64,000 nt of DNA from Talpa occidentalis (lineage: Eukaryota; Chordata; Mammalia; Eulipotyphla; Talpidae). Shown here piece after piece: positions 33,054-43,605 of the stretch. Numbering within the stretch: position 1 is the stretch's first letter; each line of letters begins with the position of its first letter. The position numbers and the translations under genes were made by a program. Location: positions 17,594,141 to 17,658,140 of the forward strand of contig NW_023601433.1 of NCBI RefSeq assembly GCF_014898055.3, in the 5' to 3' direction. The notes under the pieces are model-generated. The model was given only the letters and a program-made list of their open reading frames with translations, ran no database searches and was not told the DNA's origin.

Positions 33054-33994
33054 TGAAATTCTTTTTTCTGTGATATGGAATAGCATAATAGTTACGTAAA
33101 TCCCACAAAATTTTGACAAGTATTATAAAGTGTTTAAAGGAAGTTTCCTCATTGCAGGAAGCAAATGTGTTAACTTAAAAATTCATTTCAAAGGGTGTTG
33201 GGTAAGCATTTTCACAGGGATATAAATCAAGTGGGACTTCATTGACTGTCGGTTCAGCCAGCCTTTGTGTTATGATGACTATGTATAGTGTAAGAGCTTC
33301 ACCCCTTGGGCTGGTAGATGAAATGGGAGATGCTTTCGATGCTATCTTGCTCAAGGGCTATTTTTCAGACACTCAACTCTCTTGCTTAGGACATAGAAGC
33401 AAGCATTGCTTGGAATGAATGAAACAAAAATGGCTTCCTAAAGGAGGAAAATAAAGGCTTCTGGATTTGATATACAGTGTGGAGAGCTCAGGTCAGGAGA
33501 AAAAAAGAAGGTCATTCAAACAAAGATACCCAAGGGGACTACAAATGTGTCTCCTGTTGAGGGCTTTCACATTTGGGGGAGGGGCATGTGAGATACTGAT
33601 TTATGCACCAGGCCACCAAGTGTAACTTTCTGTGGGTTTGTTGTTGTTGTTGTTGTTAAGGAAGCATGGTCATTACCTTTGAAGGAGAATGAAACCCCAC
33701 TAACCAGCCTTCAGGCACATGGAAAAGCTAACTATCCCCAATCCTTTTCCTCACTCTCTACTTTGTACAATTAATTGATCACTGCTCACTCTTTTTCAGT
33801 GATCTTTTGAGCAATCTGTACATTTCCTATTCCATATACACTTGAAGATCAACTTTTCAGTTTTCACAAAATAATCTCATAATTATTTTTAGTATTGTTT
33901 CAAATGAATAGTTGTCTAAGGAAAAACTGATAATTTCACAACTTGAGTCTTACCATCCAAGATGTCTGTTTATTCAGGTTTTCTTTTGTCCTTC
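33054..33994. other. unassigned; short (GTT)n at 33637-33656
   Basis: No gene or interspersed repeat was recognised. A small (GTT)n array is present. Confidence 0.5.
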
Positions 33995-34135
33995 TGTTAG
34001 AGGGAAAAGGATGCCCGAAAGCTAATTCCATACAGGCTTTGTGGACTCCACCCCCACTCCAGACCAAAGCCAAAAGACATTGGGAGAGACAAATCCCATC
34101 ACCAGCAAAATTAGGACATCCTTTTCCCTCTAACA
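33995..34135 (+). mobile_element. palindromic mini-LTR (both ends from the same LTR terminus)
   Basis: The left end is TGTTAGAGGGAAAAGGATG and the right end is its exact 19-bp inverted copy. The first ~110 bp match the 5' end of the family 1 LTRs (compare the minus strand at 47293 and 56848): 'gctaattccatacaggctttgtgg', 'ccagaccaaagcc', 'attgggagagacaaatcccatcacc'. The next 31 bp are an inverted copy of the LTR start, and all remaining LTR sequence (promoter, poly-A signal, true 3' end) is missing. The 4-bp direct repeat 'cttc' flanks it exactly, which is the signature of integrase-mediated insertion. Confidence 0.85.
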
Positions 34136-35584
34136 CTTCCATAAACTCTAATGAGTTTTTTATACTAGGGTCATTTCTACAATTGCTTTACTATTGTACG
34201 AAAACATTTTCACAATATGTTCTAATTGTTCATTGAGAACACATTGGATTAGTAATTTTTCATCTTTTCATTCAGCAAATATTTGTTAAGTGCTTACTCT
34301 GTGGGATGCTGTGCAATCCTAATTGTCTACAAATTATCGATTTTTGTAGCTAAAATGTAAACTGAGGCATATAAAAACTTCTAAGAACTTATTTGAGCAA
34401 CAATCAACTCAAATTGGGCAGTACCAAACCAGAGCGGGTTAGGAGCGGTCCACTGACAGGAGCTCAGGGAAAAGACTTGCAGAGAGCATATTCAGAAGCA
34501 AAGCAAGGAATTTATTTGATAAGCCATAGCTAAAGTGTTTCCCTTATTTGGAGAAGTCTAGTTGGCTATTTGTGATTAGTTGTCTTTAGCAATTTGATTT
34601 CTGGACCTTGAGGCATTTACAGGCTTAGGTTTGGTTTGCTTGTATAGCCTACTAGGGTATCCATGACTCCCTTGTTTAAATAATTTAACAGTATTGTTAA
34701 TCTCTATAGGAGAAGTTACAGTATAAAATATCAGTGAAAAAAATTTAATAACCTAGGAAAGATAGTTACTTAGGCCAGAAAGCTTAAAAGGAAAGCAAAG
34801 TGCTTGGAAAAACTTGTTGAATATATTTTCAACCATATTTCTAGTGTCTTCTATAAAAGAAGTCACACAGGGAAATTTCTTCAGTATTGAATGGTAGGAA
34901 AGGTTTTATTATCATGTCATGTGTTTTTTTGGCACAAAAAATACAAAAATATGCAGCTGGCTATGTCCTTCGCTAGCTGCTTTTTTTTTTTCTTTTTTGC
35001 ATTTGATTCCAGAAAGTTCAGGGTCAATTTGCTTGATCAACCACATTGTTCTTATTCTTCTCACCTACCCGATCCAGTGTTTGCTTCTGTTTATTTTAAA
35101 TTTGTATTTACTATAAATTTGTTGATATCGCAGGAAATAAGGCAAGAAAAGAAGCATCTAGGACACTAATTGGTAAAAAACAGATTTGAAGGAGATTTTC
35201 CCTTCAAATTCCTGAGACTCCCAAGGACAAGCTCAATTAGTTCTAGCCCCTCTCATCTGCTCCCCCACACCCTCCTGCCCAGCCCCATCCCAGGTTAGGG
35301 GAGACCAAACCATTCAGGACTAAGCACAGTAGCCCTCCTTGCTCTGGCTTCCATTCCTAGGGCTTCAGCTACCCACGCCAATGGAGGTTCAAAACTATTA
35401 GGTTCAATAAAATACTTAGAGAGAGTGACTATATACAGATAACTTTTATTGTGAAGCCTATTGTGGTAATTATTCTATTTTATTATTAGTTATTTCTTTT
35501 ACTTTCCTATTGTGCCTAGTCCATAATTAAGCTTTGTCATAGGGATGTATATATAGGAAAAAACATAACCTATGTACGACCTGC
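34136..35584. other. unassigned; MIR/L2-like trace near 34.26 kb
   Basis: At 34260-34325 'ttcattcagcaaatatttgttaagtgcttactctgtgggatgc' resembles a MIR/L2 motif. A T12 run is near 34980. No gene was recognised. Confidence 0.45.
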
Positions 35585-36170
35585 TGTAACAGGGTGGTCC
35601 CCAGGAAAGGGGGAGGTTCCCTGCCCCACCCAAGGGAGGGTGGAGCTGAGCAGGAAGAGGAGAAGCTGGAGAAGAGACTGAGGAAGGAAGCAGGATGGAG
35701 CCAGGAGACCTGGAGGAGGCGCATGGAGCCTAGAGACACGTGAAGAAACTGCGCTTGTCTTTTGGTCGTGGACGGGGTGACACAGATGTGGGTGAGACCC
35801 ATGGGGAGGTGACAATGGCAGCTTTTATCTTGATGTTGATTTTGCTCTTTTCCTTCCGGGCTTGTCTGGTTGTTTCTGGCCCTTTTCTGTGGGTCCCCCC
35901 TGGAAGATGCTTTAGACTTGTGGCAGGATTTGGGGCCTTGCTCTGGGCCAATCCCATTTGGATGGACTTTTACCCACGAGGGGATGGGTAACTTTGGGTG
36001 CTTCATTTAGAAACTAGACTCTTTGCCTTACCTGTATTGTTTCCTAGTTTTATTAAAGTTCCTTCCCATTAAAGTCTCCTATGTTTTGTGTTGATGCGGC
36101 GGATGGCAGAACCCATTTAGAATAGGCAGGTTTGCGGGGTTTGGGCTGCCCCTCTCCCTGTCCTATAACA
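35585..36170 (+). mobile_element. solo ERV LTR, family 2, copy 2
   Basis: A 586-bp element begins TGTAACAGGG and ends CCTATAACA. Flanks 'ctgc' (left) and 'ccgc' (right) are a 4-bp TSD in which the left copy looks like a CpG-to-TpG change. ATTAAA polyadenylation-like signals lie near 36052 and 36068. An 83-codon sense frame (35740-35991) has a hydrophobic segment at residues about 26-43. An antisense frame of over 130 codons also stays open. Both are shared with the copy at 26202. Confidence 0.88.
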
Positions 36171-36574
36171 CCGCGATTTCTGCCATCCTCTGGGTGGGGT
36201 GGGGGGCCTTGGAAAATATGGCCCCTGGGACTGGGGGAGAGCTGCTGTTCCTGCCTTTCTGCTCTGCGCTGCTCCTCTAGCCCCAAGTTACCTCAGACTT
36301 CTCAGCCAGCAGCTCAGTTCTTGTCAAGCCACCAAGGACAGACGGCCCTGAATCCTTTCATCATGAAGACAGACAACTCAGTTTCTTTACTTTTTTAAAA
36401 AAACTTTTTCTGAGTGTTTGTAAACAGAAAAGAGGGAGGAAAGTCTCAAGGCCCAAAATAGTTTTGAAAGTTGTGTGTTTGTGACAAACAGCTCTTCTTA
36501 TTCTGTTTATATTTTTCACCTCCACAATTTTGAGTGACTCAGACATCAAAAACAATCCAGGCCTGACAGCGGGG

Positions 36575-36607
<33 letters not shown>

Positions 36608-37445
36608 ACCAGGGGGTGGCTGTGACTCAGTGCTCCTTCGTGTTGTGAGGCAGAAGTGACACAAAAAGAACTGGCAACCAATTTTAACCAAAACTGTAGA
36701 TTTGCATTTTTCCATTTCTCTGTTCCCTTTTCCTCCTCCATCCCAACACCCATACCCCCCACACCCCAACTTAGCTTTTCTATTGCAAATGATGAGGGAG
36801 AGTATTTGAATAAAGGTAGAAACTATTTCCTGTGCTCCCTGATCTGCACACAACTGCATCACAATATGAGATACTTGCACATTTACCACCAATTGTTAAA
36901 TAAATAAGCTTATCTGATTTATGTAATGTGAGTAAGAGAACCCTACAAAATAGGCAAAAATAAAGGGGCTTATTGTTGTGCCTTTGTGAATGCCACCAGT
37001 AGATAAATAAATGTCCTGGAGATTTTTATATCTTAAAACTTGAGCAATAGGACAATAACAAAGGATTATTTTAAAAAAGTGATCAGGACAAATTTAGTAA
37101 CATATTTTTTTGATCCTTGAATAATTCAGAACCTTGAAACTACTAGAGCTAGATCCCTCTGAAACAGAAAGAGAAATAATTCTTTCAGTACAAAAGTTTC
37201 TAAAAGAATCAACTGACAATTTTCAACCAAAGTAGTTAAAGTCTCTCTCTGAGTTTCTTGAACGAGAGTCATTGTTATTTAAAACGACTCCTGTGTTTGG
37301 TCCTGACTGCAGGGTAGCTGAGGGTTTTTTCATTTTTTTTTTTTAAACTGATGACGTCCAAAGTGGCAAGGGAGGAGACACTGGCTTCCCAGCTATTTTC
37401 ATAACCGTCTATATTTAAACTCTCCCCCTAATAAAGAAGTCCCTT
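36171..37445. other. unassigned; contains a 30-G homopolymer
   Basis: Positions 36571-36605 are 'ggggc' followed by 30 uninterrupted G's. No other element or gene was recognised. A short T run lies near 37333. Confidence 0.6.
36571..36605. repeat. poly-G tract (G30)
   Basis: An uninterrupted run of thirty G's follows GGGGC and is followed by 'ccaccagggggtgg'. Such a run can form G-quadruplex structures and is prone to length error in sequencing, so its exact length is uncertain. Confidence 0.9.
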
Positions 37446-37703
37446 TGTTACAGGGCAGAGTGAGAGGCACCCCAGGATTGCTGTGATGGAGGACAAGAAT
37501 CAAAAGACTGAAAAGATAGAGAAACTCGCCTGGGGAACTCGTGGCGTCGCTGCTACGGGAGCTCTGGTGACACCTTTTCCAGAGGGAACCCGAGGGCCCC
37601 GCACTCCAAACCCACTGACTCCAAAAATGACTACAGCTCTGCCCTTCTTAGGTGGGGCAGGGAACTTGGAAACTCCCTTTTCCCTGGGGACCACCCTCTT
37701 AGA
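37446..37703 (-). mobile_element. shortened ERV LTR related to family 2
   Basis: In minus sense it begins TCTAAGAGGGTGGTCCCCAG and runs into 'gggaaaagggagtttcc' and 'ctgccccacc', paralleling the first 70 bp of the 586-bp LTRs. It ends CTCTGCCCTGTAACA. At 258 bp it lacks most of the interior of the longer LTRs. The flanks ('cctt'/'ctta') give no clear TSD. It may be a distinct short LTR subfamily or a deletion product. Confidence 0.6.
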
Positions 37704-38574
37704 CTTATTTTCCTTTTGTATCTTCATTCTTTGACAGCACCTTCCCTGACTACAAGAGTAATACATGTGTGCTGGAGACATCTGGAAAACACTGAAAATC
37801 ACAGGAAAGAGAACCTCAAATCATGTTCTCTTGTTTGGTTTTCTGTCTGTCCTTTTCAGCGTATACGTTCTTCACAAAATAAGAACACACCATTTTTCTT
37901 TTTCCACACACCAGTAAATATCCTCACCCAGCCGTGGTTGTTAAATCTTAACACAGGGGGCACCAAATGTTGCCACCCCATCCCCTTTGGGCATGGACAT
38001 TGTGCGGAGCTGTGTTAAACATGGACTTTGCAGTTAGACATGTGAGGAATGTCAAGTACAACACTTAATTCACCCCAAAGCGACAGTTCTCCCTCTGTGA
38101 CCAAGAATCCTCCTGGCGCACAGACTAGATGGAGGAAAATAACAGGAAATCACTTGATGCACTTTTGGAGGGAGTGGGCTAAAGGCGAATCTGGTGCCAT
38201 TATTAACATTTCAAGCACCAACCCCTCCATAGCTAAATCGACCACCAAGAAGAAGAAAAATTCTCTTTTGTTCCCTAAACTTGTATATTCTTTATTAAAG
38301 TGCTCATCAACCCTTTCTTTAAAAAAGGATAAGGAAAGCTCATTTGAACCTTTACATCCTCTTTCTTGCAATGATTCCAACATTTTAATGTTCTCCCTTA
38401 ATGTCATCTCCTCCATCAAACTTAACACCTCATCATCTCTGAGCCTGCTCCTGACCACAGAGTCATCTGCTCTTGGCCTGCAGGAATCACCAGTTCTGCT
38501 TCTTGGGGCTATTTTAAACGACTCCTAGTTCATCCTTTCTACCCTTTCCTTTCCCTAAGGATCTGCATCGAATA

Positions 38575-38625
38575 CAACTTGGTAGCCCCGCACAGTAGGC
38601 GCTCAATATACATTTGTCAAACGAT
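38575..38625 (+). mobile_element. MIR/L2-like 3' end fragment
   Basis: 'ccgcacagtaggcgctcaatatacatttgtcaaacg' matches the widely conserved 3' motif of MIR and L2. It is about 50 bp and diverged. Confidence 0.5.
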
Positions 38626-41022
38626 TCTTTCAAGGCACCTAACAAGGGTCTTGAGGTGCCAGTTCTGCATTTAGGTCTCTCTCAGCCTTGAGGCCCCCGT
38701 TTAACAAAGCCAGGGCAAGGTCATGCAGAGCCTGAGAAGGCAGCTTTCAAGCTGAGGAATGAAAGGCGATGCTAATGACCGACATGCGCCATTTAGAAGG
38801 AAGAAAAATGCTATCTCTTATTAATTTTGCTGCAATGGACACACTCTTTGTCAGTCGTTAATGGTTAACAAAGCCATTCTTTTCTGCAGACATAGCAGGG
38901 AAAGCTCAGAAAAGGACCTGGGGGGACTCAGTGGCGAAACCAGCTTCCTCCCCCCTCCCCATTCCCATTCACCACCTCTGGAGTGGCCAGGGGTAATGCG
39001 TCCCACTGTTGTTTGGTTGCTTGCTTGCTTTTGGCTCACATGTATAGTTAAGACAGAAGGCGATCCCTGAGAGGTTAAAAAGTTCATTTGTACCAAGATG
39101 CTTATTGCGGGCTCGCAGGGATGTAGGCCACAAAAGCCTGGCGCTTGCTAAGGACCCAGGGATCAAGTTTACATTTTACTAGGGGGAGGGGTAGAAAGAG
39201 AAAAGAAATCAGCTTGTGGAATGGGAATTCCGCCTCCTGTTAGTGGGGAAAACTGATTTAATCAAGAAGAAAGCGGCTGTTGAACAAGCACTGTCCCTCA
39301 GATTTCAGCCTCCAGGTCGTCTTGAGTGGAAATGCCTAAATGCTTCTCAAATGCTCCCGCTTCCAATCTGAGTGCCGGTTTTGGCAGTTGTGAACTTCAA
39401 GTGGACCTATTTAAGCTGATCAGAGGAAACAGGCTGACAGCGAGCTGATTAGAAACCTCTTAGAGACCCTTCTTTAAAGAGGGAAAGGAGTTCTTAACTT
39501 TTTTTCCATCAGCTTTGGAGAGGAACCGGGAGTGGGTAATAAAGAAAGGTGGGGGCCTGGGGGGGAGGCCAGTGTCCATTTTAGAGCACAAAGAAAAACA
39601 ACCTCCTTGCCAGACCTTTGCCAACCTTCCTGTTCTTGTCAAGTTCTGCCTTAGGGAATGTTTGAAGATAACAGGAAAGGAAATCATGGAATGACATGGC
39701 AAGGACGAGCGAGACTTGAAAAGACAAGAGCAAGCTGTTTCCTTGACCCAGGCTTATCTCAAGCCTGCCAAAAAAATAACCATCTATCAGAGACCCATAA
39801 ATAGGTTAGGGACGTCAGAGTAAAATGCTTCATGTAACAATAAAATGGTGTCTGAGTTACTTGAGAAAACAGCATGAGGGACATAATTGGCAGCTTTTAC
39901 ATAATGCAAAGGTGAGCTTTTGTCTCCAGGCATGAGAAGGGGATGCGTGGGACCCCTTTCTAGAAGCTGAATGTTCGGCAGGAAGGAGGAGTTTTATTTA
40001 AGAAATGTTATGAACATATGAAGATTCAGAGGGAACATTTCAAAACCTCTGGGGGCCGGGGAGATGGTAGAATAGGAGTTGCTAACAATAACACACATGG
40101 GGAGAGATTGCACTGCAAATTCTAAATAAATCACGACGTTGTTCATGCTATCCGCAGAGCCCTTATCAGCAACAAAAAGTTCAGGTTAAGAACTTACTTT
40201 CCAAATTCACAGCCCACAGCTGACCTAAAATACGGCAGGCAGTTGGGGGGTGCCTGTGCAGACCTGAACCCCTTTGAAATGTTTGGAGAGTCTCTGGGTG
40301 CCACCAGCAGAAACAAAATAGCAGCTTAGATTCCAGGCCTTCAACTGAAAATGAAGTTTACAAATTAGCTTTTAATAAATATTATCCTTCCCATCCCCAG
40401 TGAAGAGCTGCGGTCCCTATGCGCGCGGGTGAGGACCCTAATATCGCTCTATAACAGCTAGCGAGACCAAACTGGAAAAAGACACATTCAGCTCCTAAAT
40501 GCGCAGAGTCAAACCAAGCCAACCTGCCCCATCTTCTTCCCCCACTGAGCAGCATGGCAGTGTCAGGCTTTTCATCATCCCTTCCCCCAACCAGGCACCC
40601 ATCCCTTCTAAAAATAACTTGATAACCTTCTAAGAGAAATAGGGGGAGAATCAATATATAAAGGAAAAATTCTTTTCACCCTAAAACAGGAAAGAATCAA
40701 AGTCCATCTTTTCCTTCCTATTTACTCATCTCTGACTCCACATGTGTGGCTGCGTGTGTTTCTCCCCAAATCCCTCTGAAAATTGTACAAAAAGAAAAAA
40801 TAATTTCCAAAGTAATTTAATTTGTGTAGTTTATTTAACTTTTTTTGGATTCTGTAGTTTTATTTCTGAGGCCTCACTTTTTAAAATTTCCCCTTTGTTC
40901 AGTAGTGAATGCACTGGAATTGGAATTAACCAGAGGCTTGTCTTGGGGCCTTTTGAAAGATGTCATTGTATTTGTAAGGAAGAGGACAAGATTCAAGAGG
41001 CTGCTAAGCATCCGGAGCCTAG

Positions 41023-41190
41023 ATCAGCGGTTCTGTGTGAGTTAGGACACTAGAAAATCTTTGAAATATGGAGGCATGTGACCTGCTGGAGACCTGTTGA
41101 GTCACCTGGGAGGCCCAGACTTCTGTACTGCTCACAAGGAGCCCAGGTCATCTTGAGACACAACCTTGAGAATGGCAGATCAGACTCCAC
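41023..41190. mobile_element. possible hAT (MER5-like) fragment
   Basis: It begins 'tagatcagcggttctg', contains 'gttgagtcacctgggaggccc' and ends 'ccttgagaatgg', loosely following a MER5-type hAT element. The similarity is weak. Confidence 0.3.
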
Positions 41191-41240
41191 AAAGACCAGA
41201 GTCCTAGAGAGTCAGTTCATGTATCCATGCCCCACAATCC

Positions 41241-41271
41241 TCCCCCCGCTCCCCCCCCCCCCCCCGCCCCC
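41241..41271. repeat. poly-C rich tract
   Basis: A run of fifteen C's lies within 'tccccccgct...gccccc'. The length is uncertain, as for other homopolymers. Confidence 0.9.
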
Positions 41272-42079
41272 ACACATCTAGGAGCTCTGCCTTGTCCCAG
41301 ATCTGAAAGACACAGCAGAGGCCAGATATGCTGATAGATTCAGGATTTTAGAACACATCCCCCTCCCCCACCCACTAGCTTTAAAATAGCTTAGCATCCC
41401 TCTCCCACTTCCTTTGTTTTCATAAATTGCTATAGATTGTCTTTGATCTCAGAGTAGAGTGCTCCATAAAAGGGAAGCAAAGTAACTGAGATGAAGAAAA
41501 ACTTTACCAAGAATCCAGTAAAAGATGAGTTAAGAGGACGCTTGTCAGAGATGGAAGATTTAGTTCAATGATTCTCCACTGGAGACAGAGGAGGGCAATG
41601 GTTAATCACTTGTTTGGACCCAACTAACCGTCTAGGTAGGAAGACTATCATTTACCTGATGGTTAAGTTAAAGAAAAACCAAGTCAAGAAAAGGTGATTT
41701 CTAAAAAGAAGCATCTATCTTTGGAGGGGACTTTAATAACTGTCAAAGTACTTCCACTTTTATTTTCTGTCTTCCTAACAGATTCCATAAATAACTTTCT
41801 ATTGATACAATATGTGGTTGCAAGGAAATTTAAATATTGCTGTTATTTCCTAGCTTTTAAGAAACATAGGAAAATGTTTATAGGGTTATGAAATTAATTT
41901 CTAAATACCAGTGTATTTATAATTTTTAACTTAATTTTTACTCTATCAAGTCAAGTATCTGATATAGCTTAAAAACCTTAAGTCTTGGTGTTACAATGGA
42001 TCTTGAGGTGGGTATGTTTTTAAAAGTCTGTGTTTGGGAACAGGCTCTATATAACCGACCTTCAATATACACACAGTGA

Positions 42080-42323
42080 GGGGCCTCTCTCATGGTGCAG
42101 GGGTTAAACACAGCACTATCAAGCTATTGGCAGCCACTGCAGCACAAGTTCGATCCCCGGCCAGCCAGGGAGCTACCCACATGGCACAGCAGACCTCTCC
42201 TGTCTTGCCCACTCTCCCCTCAGCAGTGTATTTCAGTAGATCTGCCTGTTCTGCTCCCCACTCTGTCTCTAGTGAATCCTCTCACCCCCCACACCTCTGG
42301 CCTGTACCCCAGTTCTTGTATGC
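42080..42323 (+). mobile_element. tRNA-derived SINE, subfamily A, tail missing
   Basis: Head and body are complete up to 'cccagttcttgtatgc', after which the expected 'ataaataaataaatcttt' and poly-A are absent and unrelated sequence follows. No TSD was found. The absence of a tail implies a later deletion across the 3' junction. Confidence 0.92.
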
Positions 42324-43359
42324 TTCCTTCACAGCCTCTCTTGGAACATCATTTCTGGTTTCTAACTCATTGTTAGCGGGCATGCAGATTTGATATTTAA
42401 TCATATTCTCAGATGCTTGTGAAATTTACCTCCTACTTTGTTGCTTTCAAATAAAATATATCTACTTTTTCTGAACTTTTCAAGCCATCTTGGTTTCCAG
42501 ACTCACGTCACCCCCTTGGGGACCCCAGACATGCTCTAGGTTCTATCAGACTAGCCTGGAAATCCTATGAAGTCACCGGGCCAGTAAGAACCAGGACATG
42601 ACAGTGTCATGCAGATGGTAAGTGACCTGGAGTAACAGAGGAAGACAGGTTCCTTTGCCACTGGCCCACACAAGGAACCTCAGTGGAGAAGGCAGGTTGT
42701 GATTTGGGCTTTAAAGGAGGGGTGGGGGTGCGGGGGCATCGGCTTTGCATCAGGGCATGTGCAGGTTTGTCACTCAACAGCACTGGGACAAGAACAAGCA
42801 TGGTGGCACTGGGAGGGATGAAGCAATTAGAAGACTCTTCTGCCTTGAGAGAAGGGTTTGTTGGTGTCTCCTGGAATTAAGGTCTGAAGGAAAAGCTGAC
42901 CAAAAATCCAGTAGACCCTGAATGCCAAGCTGAAGGTCTTAGGAATCATTAGAAAGGCAACTGAGAAGCCACTCCTGTGGATGAAGAAGAGGAACAGCTA
43001 AGAGGTTTAAGCCAGCAGCATGCACGCAGTGTATCTAAGCAGTGGTAAATCTGCCATCTGGGTTTGAGGCGAAAGGGCATCGACTGAGGTTTATCGCAAA
43101 GTATGCTACCCAGGACTGAATGGAAAGTCTTGCTACAGTCAAACTAGATGAAGCCTGCTCTGCTCTTTAGCCTAGCAGGCCAGTCAAGATCTCCAAGGAA
43201 GAGATCAAGTTTGTTTGACTGGGTGTCATTCGGGAAGCCAGGGGGGTTACTATTCTGAGCATCTTGTCTCTCAGAATAGCATGTATGCAGACCTGATGTC
43301 TGTTTCCCCTCTTACTGCCAGTAATTCCTTGACAGATCTGTCTAAAAATATTAGAATCA
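42324..43359. other. unassigned
   Basis: No gene or repeat was recognised. The first ~200 bp ('gctttcaaataaaatatatctac') contain an AATAAA but no adjoining coding or LTR structure could be shown. Confidence 0.5.
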
Positions 43360-43605
43360 GGTCTCCCTGGTGGCACAAGGGGTTAAGACACAGCACTATG
43401 AAACTATTCACAGCCACTGCAGCACAAGTTCGATCCCCAGCCAGGGAGCTGCCCACATGACTCGCCCACTACTCCCCTCAGCAGTGTATTTCAGTCAATC
43501 TGCCTGCTCTGCTCTCCACCCTGTCTCTGGTGAATCCTCTCACCCTCCACACCTCTGGCCTGTACCCCGGTTCTTGTATGCATAAATAAATAAACCTTTA
43601 AAAAT
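43360..43605 (+). mobile_element. tRNA-derived SINE, subfamily A, exact 16-bp TSD
   Basis: The head is intact with B box 'agttcgatcccc'. About 18 bp of the body ('gcgcagcagacctctcct') are missing after 'cacatga'. The TSD 'aaaaatattagaatca' is identical at 43344-43359 and 43606-43621. Confidence 0.95.

Larger units (their letters stand above)
37704..42079. other. longest repeat-poor stretch; nothing coding recognised
   Basis: Over about 4.4 kb I find no SINE, L1 or LTR. There is only a MIR/L2-like end near 38575-38625 ('cacagtaggcgctcaatatac'), a possible hAT fragment near 41023-41190 and a C-rich run at 41241-41271. Open frames up to 159 codons (38049-38528, plus) lack recognisable domains. 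Homeodomain-like TAAT clusters and AACAAAG occur (for example 38770-38880). Selection against insertion or regulatory content is a hypothesis only. Confidence 0.5.

Noticed and set aside
36361..36762. Frame with a poly-proline run
   Set aside because: The Pro run is the G30 homopolymer on the opposite strand.
38049..38528. 159-codon plus-strand open frame as a possible gene
   Set aside because: Ser/Thr/Leu-rich composition, no domain, no start context or splice sites, and an overlapping long frame on the other strand. It is consistent with chance.
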